From contig JAQTOU010000007.1 in the NCBI GenBank assembly GCA_028713125.1, positions 62,001-126,000 of the forward strand: a stretch of DNA of 64,000 bases, read 5' to 3'. The position numbers and the translations under genes are program-made. The notes beneath the pieces are model-generated. The model saw nothing but the letters and a program-made list of their open reading frames with translations, had not been told where the DNA came from and searched no databases. The stretch comes from Elusimicrobiales bacterium (lineage in GTDB: Bacteria > Elusimicrobiota > Elusimicrobia > Elusimicrobiales > UBA9959). Shown here one piece after another: positions 19,150-28,490 of the stretch (its first letter is position 1; every line of letters starts with the position of its first letter).

Positions 19150-19300
19150 TAATTACAATAACCAGGTAGTCAGGCGCAGCGAACATAAACTCTGTGTAAT
19201 CCGGGGGATCGGCCCCGGGGTGAAACGCGACCCCGCCTTAACGGGGTGTACCCACGGGAAAACGAGAAGGCATAGCCTTTCGCTTTCCCGTTTTTGTTTT
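19150..19300 (+). ncRNA. Candidate structured leader RNA (unassigned) ending in an intrinsic terminator
   Basis: Serial hairpins CCGGGG/CCCCGG (~19201-19218) and ACCCCG/CGGGGT (~19230-19247), then terminator stem 19255-19290 plus T-rich tract 19291-19300, just before an RBS and ATG 19337. Confidence 0.5.
19255..19300 (+). terminator. Rho-independent terminator / attenuator in a 5' leader
   Basis: CGGGAAA-a-CGA-(g)-AAGGC-ata-GCCTT-TCG-c-TTTCCCG followed by TTTTTGTTTT. Confidence 0.8.
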
Positions 19301-19336
19301 CCCGGCGCGCTAAAAGCACTAAGGAGAATAAAAGGC

Positions 19337-19872
19337 ATGGAACTCAAGACCCTCGCGTTAACCGTACTTATGTGTCCCGCCGCGGCCGCAGCCGCGGAAA
19401 CCTGGTTCGTCACGGACCTGGAATATTTCATGAAAAGCGCCGCCCGGGTAGAGGTCCCCGCCCCGTCCAGGTCCCATAACGGGAATAAGTACTTCAGCCG
19501 GGACTGCGCCAGCCTCGAGCTCGGCGCCGGCGAGGGGGACGTAGAGTCGGAGAAGGCGGAATTATACAGCCAGGAGTTCATAGAAGAGTGCAAGCCCCTG
19601 CCGCCTAAATCGAGCACTGCTACAGCAGGCCGCTCCGGGAATGGAGCAGGGGAGCGAAACTTCTTGCGAAGCCCCGCGAGATCCCCCCGGGAAAAAAGGA
19701 GGTTTTTGAGGTCTGCCTGGAGGGGGAGAACCTGGAACTTAAACCGCTTTCAGTTTTTTATATTTACAAGGCGGTAAGAGAAGGCGGGGAGGACGCGGCG
19801 TTCATACTTACGCCCTTAAGCGCCGCCCCTCCTGAAGAAACCAGGCCCGCCCGCCGGCCGGTCAAACCGTAA
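19337..19872 (+). pseudogene. Secreted hypothetical protein gene with an apparent -1 frameshift near 19606-19612
   Basis: RBS aaggag; MELKTLALTVLMCPAAAAAAETWF... in one frame to ...EECKPLPPK, then protein-like sequence continues one nt back (IEHCYSRPLREWSRGAKLLAKPREIPPGKKEVFEVCLEGENLELKPLSVFYIYKAVREGGEDAAFILTPL...) to TAA 19870-19872. Confidence 0.7.
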
Positions 19873-19966
19873 GTTCTCTACGGCCCGTGTTAGGGCTTGA
19901 CGGAGGCGCGTCCCGCGGATAGCGGTGTGACGGCATATACGCAAGTATTGTATCCTTATATCAGCT

Positions 19967-21232
19967 ATGAAACGCCTCGCTATTTTCTCGATCTGCGCCG
20001 CGGCGCTGCTGCAGGCCGGCTGTTCCTCCGTCACCGGCCGCCTGCTGGCGGACGACCCGCTCGTAAGGTCGGAGGCGATAGAAGCCGTGGCTAAATCCGG
20101 CGAGAAGTCAAAAAATAAAGCGGTCGCGCGTCTCAAGAAGATCCTGAAAAATAAAGATTCCCCGGACAGGGCCCGCGCCGCCGCCGCGATCGAGGACCTC
20201 GGGCCCGCCGCGGCCGGCGCGATCCCGGAACTGATAGCGGCGCTCAACGACGCGGACACGGACGTAGCAGACTCCGCCGACAGGGCTCTTAAAAGGCTGG
20301 ACGCGGCCACACCCGCTCTTGCAGCGGCCCTCATTACCACAGATCCCGCCCTCCGCTCCAAAGTAAGCCAGGCGCTTATCTACAAAGGGGCCGCGGCAGT
20401 GCCCGTGCTGATAAAGAATTTCGAAAAGGGGAAAAAGGAATTGGCCCTGTGGTCGGCGGCCGTACTTGGCCAGATGGGTCCGGCGGCTGAAAGCGCTGTC
20501 CCGGCCCTGGCGCGCGCGGCCATAAGTAATGACCCGGCGGTGGCAGGACAAGCCTCCGCGGCACTGTCCGCGGTCGGCGCCCCGGCGGGGCTCTGGCTGG
20601 CCGCGGCCTTAAGATCCGCTAACCCTTCTTCGCGCGCCGGGGCGTCGAAGGTCCTCTCTTCGATGACCCCCCCGCCGGCGGAGGCAGCTGAAGCTCTTAT
20701 AGGCGCGCTTGAAGACGCCGACGAAAAAGTGCGCGGCCAGGCGGCCATGGCCCTCGCCTCCTATCCTCCCGCCTCCTATAGTTCCCTGCCAAAGAATCTT
20801 GCCGCCGCGCTCGAAAAAGCGGCCGGCGGGACCGACGCCGCCGCCGGCTGGGCAAAGACCGCCATCGCTAAAGCGGCCCCCGCGGCTCCGGCTCCAAAGG
20901 CGAACGATACGGCCGCTCTGACGGCCGCGCTTAGAAGCCCGGACCAGGAAGCCAGGATCACGGCAGCCGCCGCGCTGGGCGCCATGGGGCCGGCAGCCTT
21001 CGAGGCTGTGCCGGATTTATGGATCGCTTTCAAGTCGAAGGACTGCCGCCAGCGCTCTGCCGCCGCCGGAGCCCTGATCCGGATAAATCCGCGCCTTAAA
21101 AAATACGGGGCTTTGTCCCGCGCGCTGGACAAGGTCTGTCCCGGGAAAAAGGCCAGGCGCCAGAACCTCCCCGGGCCGGCCGCGCCGGCGCCGGTTAAAC
21201 CCGCCAAGGCACAGCCGCCTTCTCATCCATAA
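19967..21232 (+). CDS. HEAT-repeat lipoprotein
   Basis: Lipobox LLQAGCSS; repeated ~35-aa helical units (AIEDLGPAAAGAIPELIAALNDAD; ALGAMGPAAFEAVPDL). Confidence 0.85.
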   Translation: MKRLAIFSICAAALLQAGCSSVTGRLLADDPLVRSEAIEAVAKSGEKSKNKAVARLKKILKNKDSPDRARAAAAIEDLGPAAAGAIPELIAALNDADTDVADSADRALKRLDAATPALAAALITTDPALRSKVSQALIYKGAAAVPVLIKNFEKGKKELALWSAAVLGQMGPAAESAVPALARAAISNDPAVAGQASAALSAVGAPAGLWLAAALRSANPSSRAGASKVLSSMTPPPAEAAEALIGALEDADEKVRGQAAMALASYPPASYSSLPKNLAAALEKAAGGTDAAAGWAKTAIAKAAPAAPAPKANDTAALTAALRSPDQEARITAAAALGAMGPAAFEAVPDLWIAFKSKDCRQRSAAAGALIRINPRLKKYGALSRALDKVCPGKKARRQNLPGPAAPAPVKPAKAQPPSHP

Positions 21233-21338
21233 ATCGCTCCGGGCCGGCAGTTTATATTTTTTGATATACTTGACTGCGGCGGGGCAACATAATATTTACG
21301 CGGTATTTACGAGAACCTATTCCGGCACTGGAGGATCA

Positions 21339-21674
21339 ATGAGCAGGAGCATGGAGCTAATAACCGTGGTGGTGCAGCGCAAGGACGGGCAGCGGGCCAT
21401 AGACGCGGCGCTTAAATCCGGCGCGCCCGGCGTTACCAGCTTTTACGGCCGCGGCACCGGCGTGAGGCAGAAACTGAGCGTTTTCGGGATGTTCATCGAA
21501 GCCGAGAAGCAGGTGATACTGATAGCCGCGACGAAGGAAACCGCGGACAAGATACTCGACGGGATAGTAAAGGAAGTCGAGCTGGATAAACCCGGCCGGG
21601 GTTTCGCCTATGTGCAGACCATCGGCAGGGTCGTGGGCTTCTACGAGGGAGAAGATGTTAAAGAACCTGCTTAA
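21339..21674 (+). CDS. PII-like (GlnB/PII superfamily) protein with shortened T-loop region
   Basis: Start refined to 21339 (RBS ggagg); MELITVVVQRKDGQRAIDAALKSGAPGVTSFYGRG...VILIAATKETADKILDGIVKEVELDKPGRGFAYVQTIGRVVGF resembles the PII fold. Confidence 0.75.
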   Translation: MSRSMELITVVVQRKDGQRAIDAALKSGAPGVTSFYGRGTGVRQKLSVFGMFIEAEKQVILIAATKETADKILDGIVKEVELDKPGRGFAYVQTIGRVVGFYEGEDVKEPA

Positions 21675-22539
21675 ACTTCTTCTGCTGGGCGCCCTGTCGG
21701 CGGGCGCCTCCAGCCTTCCTAATATGCTGGGGGGGATCTCCGGGCTGCCCGCTGCCGGAATACCGGGGCTGCCCGCGGCCGGGGCATCCGACGAAAGCTC
21801 GCGTGAGATGGGCCGCGAATTAGCCGACCTACAGAACACCGTGGCCGAGCTTAAATCGCTGGGCAACCCGCAGCCGAGGTCGGCGGCGGGGCTTTCCGAC
21901 GAGGAGCGCGGGCTGATGCGCGACGCCGCCCCGAAGCTGCAGTTCAAGTCCAACGAACTTACCAGGCAGCTGGGCCTGGCCGGCGGGAGCGGCGCCGCCT
22001 CTCCGCGCGGAATGGCGCTTCCGGGAGCGGCCGGTAAAATAATGAACCGGCTCAAGACGCGGGAGCCCGCAAAATTCCAGAGCTTTTCATCCTTCCGGTC
22101 GGATCTGCTGACTTTCTACGGCCAGCACCAGGCGGCGATGGCCTACGCTCTCTGGTTCATCCCCTCGGCGCTGGTCGTGTTTTCTTTCCTCCTTTTTCTG
22201 TGGAAGAAGTACACGCTCAGCATGATGCTGACTGGCGTGATCTTCGCCCTGGCCAGCTTCCTGATCTGGGCGCTTTCGGCGGCGGTAGGACTTTCGACCC
22301 TGCTTACGAAGCAAAGCCTGCTGGCCGTCCTGCCCCGCGAACTCTGGCTGTCGCCCGTAGTTTTCCTCGTAGTCTCCGCCGGGCTTCTGCGCCTGGCGGA
22401 CGAGAACTATCCCTTCTGGAACAAGACCATAAAGACTCTGTTCACCCCGATAGCGGTCTCCTGCATTTCCGCCGGCTGGCTGCGCGGCGCCGTTTTCCTG
22501 AAAGGGCTGGCCGGTTCCGCCGCCGCCCTCAGGACATAA
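21655..22539 (+). CDS. Hypothetical membrane protein with signal peptide and several C-terminal TM segments
   Basis: Start MLKNLLKLLLLGALSAGASS at 21655 overlaps the PII-like gene. Confidence 0.65.
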   Translation: MLKNLLKLLLLGALSAGASSLPNMLGGISGLPAAGIPGLPAAGASDESSREMGRELADLQNTVAELKSLGNPQPRSAAGLSDEERGLMRDAAPKLQFKSNELTRQLGLAGGSGAASPRGMALPGAAGKIMNRLKTREPAKFQSFSSFRSDLLTFYGQHQAAMAYALWFIPSALVVFSFLLFLWKKYTLSMMLTGVIFALASFLIWALSAAVGLSTLLTKQSLLAVLPRELWLSPVVFLVVSAGLLRLADENYPFWNKTIKTLFTPIAVSCISAGWLRGAVFLKGLAGSAAALRT

Positions 22540-22552
22540 AGGAAGAAAGCCG

Positions 22553-22930
22553 ATGAACCTTAAGAGCCGGCCGCTTACCTCGGAATTCCTCGCCGCTTTT
22601 TTCCTGGTGGGCGTGCCGCATTGGCTGACGCCTTACAATAAAACCAGCACGGCCGGCGTAATTATCGGCGGCGCGATCATCGCCGCCGTAGCCGCTGTCG
22701 CGCGCCTGCGCATACCGGCCGCCAGGTTTTCCGGCATAACCAGGGCGGCCGCCCTGGCCATGCCGGCCGCCGCCCTTGTCCGCGTGATCGTAGAGACGAC
22801 CATGGTGGACCCCACCTCCCACAACCTCTGGCCCTTCGAAATAGGCGCGGCCATGCTGCTCGGCTACGCAGGCGCCATCCCCGGCGCCCTGATAGGCGTC
22901 CTTATCTCCCGGTTTAAAGCCAAACAATGA
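22553..22930 (+). CDS. Small polytopic membrane protein
   Basis: Hydrophobic 125-aa ORF 14 nt after the previous gene. Confidence 0.65.
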   Translation: MNLKSRPLTSEFLAAFFLVGVPHWLTPYNKTSTAGVIIGGAIIAAVAAVARLRIPAARFSGITRAAALAMPAAALVRVIVETTMVDPTSHNLWPFEIGAAMLLGYAGAIPGALIGVLISRFKAKQ

Positions 22931-22945
22931 GCGGAGGTCTGAAAT

Positions 22946-23479
22946 ATGAAAAGATCATTTCCCCTGTCCAAGGTTTACAGCCTGCTAGAGTCCGGGCCGG
23001 TCGTCATGGTGAGCACCGCGCTGAAAGGGCGCAATAATATAATGACCATGTCCTGGCATACCATGATAGATTTCAACCCGCCGCTGGTGGGCTGCGTGAT
23101 CAGCGACCGGAACTATACTTTCGGCATCGTTAAAAAGACCAGGGAATGCGTCATCAATATCCCGACGCTGGAAATAGCTAAGAAAGCCGTGGCCTGCGGG
23201 AATGTCTCCGGAGCCAGGGCGGACAAGTTCAAGGAATTCGGACTGACCCCGGAAAAAGCCTCTACGGTCAAAGCCCCGCTGATAAAAGAATGCTACGCCA
23301 GCCTGGAATGCGAACTGGCCGACGCGCGCATGGCGGGAAAATACAATTTATTTGTATTCAAGGTGCGGAAGGCCTGGGTCGATACTTCAAAGAAGAACCC
23401 CAGAACCATACACCATCGCGGCGGCGAAGACTTTATCGTGGCCGGCAAGCCGGTAAAGCTGAAGTCCCGGATGGCGTAA
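22946..23479 (+). CDS. Flavin reductase family (FMN-binding split barrel) protein
   Basis: SGPVVMVSTALKGRNNIMTMSWHTMIDFNPPLVGCVISDRNYTFGIVKKTRECVINIP pattern. Confidence 0.88.
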   Translation: MKRSFPLSKVYSLLESGPVVMVSTALKGRNNIMTMSWHTMIDFNPPLVGCVISDRNYTFGIVKKTRECVINIPTLEIAKKAVACGNVSGARADKFKEFGLTPEKASTVKAPLIKECYASLECELADARMAGKYNLFVFKVRKAWVDTSKKNPRTIHHRGGEDFIVAGKPVKLKSRMA

Positions 23480-23516
23480 AAATAACAGGCCGCTCAAAAA
23501 GCGGCCTGTTATTTTT
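23480..23516. terminator. Bidirectional rho-independent terminator between convergent genes
   Basis: AATAACAGGCCGCT-caaaa-AGCGGCCTGTTATT followed by TTTT; A-tract on the other side. Confidence 0.9.
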
Positions 23517-23531
23517 TCCGGTTTTATTTGC

Positions 23532-23894
23532 TCAGCCTTCCCTGCGCACGGTCTCGTGGGAAAAGGCCGGCAGGCAGATGGCTATGTATTCGGCGCCCTC
23601 CGGCTCGGGGGTGGAATAGCGCACCCGCTCGCCCGGCTCCACCGTTATAGCCTGGCCGGCCCTGACCTCGAAAGTCTCCGACGGCGTCTCTACCCTGAGC
23701 ATCCCTTTCAGGACCAGGGTGTATTCCGAGAAGCGGGGGGCCTGCGGCGGTTCCTCCCAGCCGGCGGGACTCACCATGCGGGCAACGCTTATCGTCGTAT
23801 TCGCGGTATTGACCCGTCCTATGAATTCTTCTATAACCTTCGGCTTATTACCGGCCGCTTTCACTATGCTCGGCTTTTCTATAAATACAGCCAT
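23532..23894 (-). CDS. Cupin-domain protein
   Basis: APRFSEYTLVLKGMLRVETPSETFEVRAGQAITVEPGERVRY cupin-like motif. Confidence 0.85.
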   Translation of the reverse strand: MAVFIEKPSIVKAAGNKPKVIEEFIGRVNTANTTISVARMVSPAGWEEPPQAPRFSEYTLVLKGMLRVETPSETFEVRAGQAITVEPGERVRYSTPEPEGAEYIAICLPAFSHETVRREG

Positions 23895-24054
23895 GGTCCC
23901 TCCCGTACGAATCTCTTAGCGGTAATTTTACTAAAACCGGCGCCGCCCGCCATAGAAAAAATGGCCTTCCGCCTATTTACTATAATAGAAGGATGAAAAC
24001 TGTGAACAACATGTCAGACACCTTCCAGCTCCGCCGCCCGGCAGGGGCGACAGT

Positions 24055-25575
<1,521 letters not shown>

Positions 25576-25601
25576 AGCGCCGCTTATAAGCCCAAAAAGC
25601 G

Positions 25602-25670
25602 GGGCGGGCCCGATGGCCCGCCCTCTGCATGGGTCTCAACTGTACTTCGCTCATCCCAGGGGAGAGACCC
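25602..25670. repeat. Two consecutive inverted repeats downstream of pyk
   Basis: GGGCGGGCC-cgat-GGCCCGCCC (25602-25623) and GGGTCTC-N26-GAGACCC (25631-25670); no clear U-tract. Confidence 0.7.
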
Positions 25671-25785
25671 CTTCCCCGAATATAGTTTAACTCCGGAAAT
25701 TGCGAATTTCAATAGCCCGTTGGGTGTATCCGCATTATTTAAAAGGCCGGGATTCCGGCGATATTTAAATAAAGTAAAATATGGC

Positions 25786-26370
25786 ATGCCGGAAGAGAGA
25801 TCCAGAGAGCCGCAGGAAGACTTTGACCTGCTGGCTCAATTCAAAGCGGGCAGCGAGGACGCTTTCACCCGGCTGGTAGAAAAGCATTCCGGCACGCTGA
25901 TAAATTTCCTCCACCGCTACACCCGGAACCAAAGCACCAGCGAAGACATAGCCCAGGAAGCTTTCCTGCGCCTTTACAGGGCCGCCGCCGACCTGGAGCC
26001 GGGGAGCGCAAAACTCTCCACCATCCTGTACAAAATAGCCTATAACCTGGCGGTGGACTACGCCCGCAAGAGCAAAAGCCGCTCGGATAAAGCTCCCACG
26101 TCCAGCCTCGACTCTCCGTCGGCCGGTCACGGCGAGCCGGCCGCCGGCCGGGCGGCAACCCCCGACGCTATCTATGAAGCGAACCTCAGGAACGAAGAGA
26201 TAGCCGCGGCGCTGGCGGAGCTGCCGGACGCGCAGCGGCTCGCCATCATCCTGAGGGTCTATGAAGACCGCTCCTACGCCGAGATAGCGGAGATAATGGA
26301 CCTTTCCGCCGCCTCCGTAGAATCCCTTCTTTTCCGCGCCCGCCAGGGCCTTTCGAAAAAACTTAAATAG
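25786..26370 (+). CDS. ECF-type RNA polymerase sigma factor
   Basis: RYTRNQSTSEDIAQEAFLRLYRAA (sigma2); LPDAQRLAIILRVYEDRSYAEIAEIMDLSAASVESLLFRARQGL (sigma4). Confidence 0.93.
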   Translation: MPEERSREPQEDFDLLAQFKAGSEDAFTRLVEKHSGTLINFLHRYTRNQSTSEDIAQEAFLRLYRAAADLEPGSAKLSTILYKIAYNLAVDYARKSKSRSDKAPTSSLDSPSAGHGEPAAGRAATPDAIYEANLRNEEIAAALAELPDAQRLAIILRVYEDRSYAEIAEIMDLSAASVESLLFRARQGLSKKLK

Positions 26371-26423
26371 GGACCGCAAGTTTTCCGCGGTTTTTACGTT
26401 AAATAGCTTAAGAGGCAAACCTT

Positions 26424-27011
26424 ATGCTATTCAAATCCTGTACCGAAGTCGGCCAAAAACTCTCCGCTTATATGGACGGGGAGCTCTCGCCCGAAGACCG
26501 GGCCGGCCTTAAAGCCCATCTCGACAAATGCCCGGCCTGCTCGGCGGAACTTCTCAGCTATTCAGCGGTCGACAGCGGGATGAGGCTGCTGCCGCCCGTA
26601 GCGCCCAATCCTTTTTTCGCCGCTAAGGTCGCGGCGGCGGCACGCTCCCATAGCGGGGAAATCGTTTCTTTCCGGCGCTTCCTCCGCCTGCCGGTGCCCG
26701 CGATGGCGCTGATGGTCTCCTTCATCCTTATCAACCTCTTCACCTTCGCCTTCAATATCAACGCGATGGAGAACGGCCCTCGGCGGGAACTTGCCCGCAA
26801 AGTCGTGGCGCAGCTGGTCAGGCCGGCCAGCATAATAAATCCCGTAGCGATCGCGCGCCTCTGCGGCGAGTGCAATAAATATATGTGCCTGTGCATGCAC
26901 GAAGCCGGCAAAAAGAGCCTGTGTCCCTGCAAGGACTGCGAAATGGAGAAGATGCAGCAGCCCGGGAAGCCCGAGGCTATGAAGAATATGGAGGAACATC
27001 ATGTCCACTAA
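26424..27011 (+). CDS. zf-HC2 anti-sigma factor with a Cys/Met/His-rich C-terminal tail
   Basis: LSAYMDGELSPEDRAGLKAHLDKCPACSAEL; one TM; tail LCGECNKYMCLCMHEAGKKSLCPCKDCEMEKMQQPGKPEAMKNMEEHHVH. Confidence 0.88.
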   Translation: MLFKSCTEVGQKLSAYMDGELSPEDRAGLKAHLDKCPACSAELLSYSAVDSGMRLLPPVAPNPFFAAKVAAAARSHSGEIVSFRRFLRLPVPAMALMVSFILINLFTFAFNINAMENGPRRELARKVVAQLVRPASIINPVAIARLCGECNKYMCLCMHEAGKKSLCPCKDCEMEKMQQPGKPEAMKNMEEHHVH

Positions 27012-27255
27012 ACTGGCAATAGCGGCCCTTACGATGGCCGCGCTCTCTTTCGTTCATTTATTCGGCGTGGAAAAAGCCGGCATGGCCGTGGCCTTCGGAA
27101 CGATGGCCCTTAAGGACCCTTCGCTCACCCCGCATGGACAGAAACTTGCAATGGCCGCTATCATAACCGGCCTCGCCTACCTGGCGGTGGTGGCGGGCGT
27201 TTTCATCTTCCATATGCCCATGCTTAACGAACTGGCTTCGCATCTGGCAAAATAA
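27001..27255 (+). CDS. Small two-TM protein
   Basis: 84 aa, overlaps the anti-sigma gene end, hydrophobic. Confidence 0.7.
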   Translation: MSTKLAIAALTMAALSFVHLFGVEKAGMAVAFGTMALKDPSLTPHGQKLAMAAIITGLAYLAVVAGVFIFHMPMLNELASHLAK

Positions 27256-27257
27256 TC

Positions 27258-28490
27258 ATGAACAAACTGGCCGCGGGCTTCCTGATTTTAGCGCTGAGCC
27301 CCGCCGTAATGGCGGAGGAGGCCGCGCGCCTTAATCTCAAGAGCTACCTGGCCGAAGTGCGCACCGGCAACCCTGAAATAGCCGCCGCGACAGCATTGTC
27401 GAAAGTTTACTCCGCCAAGGTCAGCCAGTCCTGGCTGCCGATGGACCCTACCCTGGAGTTCGAGCGGATGTACGCTGCCGGCGCCCTCGGCGGCGGCGCG
27501 GCGGAGCGCAATATAATGATCCGGCAGGAATTCCGGAACCCCTGGAAAATGCGCCTCCAGAGAAAGGCCGCGGACGCGGAGAGCGGCTATTTCGGGGCGC
27601 AGAAGAACGACAGGGTCAACCGCACTCTGGCCGAGGCAAGAGCCGCCTACTACGAATACGCCCTGGCCTGGCAGTATGAACGAATTTACGCTGAAAATAT
27701 GGAGCTGGCCAAGAAACTGTCCAAGATAGCGGAAACCCGCTACTCCATAAGCCAGGGCTCGCAAAGCGACGCTATAAAAGCCCAGGTGGAGCTTTCGAAA
27801 GCGATGAACATGCTCATCACGGCGCAGCAGGAGAAGGAAACGGCCGGGGCCCGCGTCAACAACCTGCGCGGAAAGGATCCCGAGGAGCCGCTTGCCGAAC
27901 CGGAAGCCTTCGACGCTTCCGCGGCGCCCGCGGATTATAAAGCTCTGGCGGCGGCGGTTACGGCGAAGAACCCGGGCCTGCAGGCGATGGCCGCCCGCCG
28001 GAGAGCTTCTGAAAATAAATTAGCGCTGGCCCGGGCCGAATACGCGCCGGATTTCATGCTGAGCTGGCGCCGCCGCGGCTCCAAAGACGCGGCGATGGAC
28101 GGGACCTATGACGTCTCGCTCGGGCTCACCTTGCCGCTCTGGTTCAGCAAGCAGGGAGATATGAACAAGGAAGCCCGCGCCGAGCGGGACATGAGCGCCG
28201 CCGAATTCGAAGCCGCGAAGAACGCGGTGCTCCTGGAGCTGAAGGAAATCACCGTGAAGCTGGACTATTACCGCCGGCTGAAAGACCTCTACGGCGGCAC
28301 GGTGCTGTCGCAGGCGGAGCTTTCGCTGAAGGCTTCGGAGGCCGCCTACCAGTCCGGCGAATCCGATTTTATGGACCTCATGGACGCGAACCGCACTTTG
28401 ATCGAGACCAAGCGGGAATATTACGAATACGCCGCCGCCTACGCTTCCTGGCTGGCCCGCCTCGGCAGTTTGACAGGAGAAAGTTTATGA
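27258..28490 (+). CDS. TolC-family outer membrane efflux protein (CusC/CzcC-like)
   Basis: Signal peptide; OEP repeat pattern (LSKIAETRYSISQGSQSDAIKAQVELSKA...; SLKASEAAYQSGESDFMDLMDANRTLIETKREYYEY); first in the RND operon. Confidence 0.9.
   Translation: MNKLAAGFLILALSPAVMAEEAARLNLKSYLAEVRTGNPEIAAATALSKVYSAKVSQSWLPMDPTLEFERMYAAGALGGGAAERNIMIRQEFRNPWKMRLQRKAADAESGYFGAQKNDRVNRTLAEARAAYYEYALAWQYERIYAENMELAKKLSKIAETRYSISQGSQSDAIKAQVELSKAMNMLITAQQEKETAGARVNNLRGKDPEEPLAEPEAFDASAAPADYKALAAAVTAKNPGLQAMAARRRASENKLALARAEYAPDFMLSWRRRGSKDAAMDGTYDVSLGLTLPLWFSKQGDMNKEARAERDMSAAEFEAAKNAVLLELKEITVKLDYYRRLKDLYGGTVLSQAELSLKASEAAYQSGESDFMDLMDANRTLIETKREYYEYAAAYASWLARLGSLTGESL

Noticed and set aside
19150-19300. 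Assignment to a specific riboswitch class (c-di-GMP, SAM, cobalamin, fluoride, ZTP)
   Set aside because: I compared the primary sequence with remembered consensus cores and found no convincing match; left as unassigned structured RNA.
19115-19336. N-terminal extension of the listed ORF 19115-19777
   Set aside because: It runs through the terminator and leader RNA; the RBS and signal peptide place the start at 19337.
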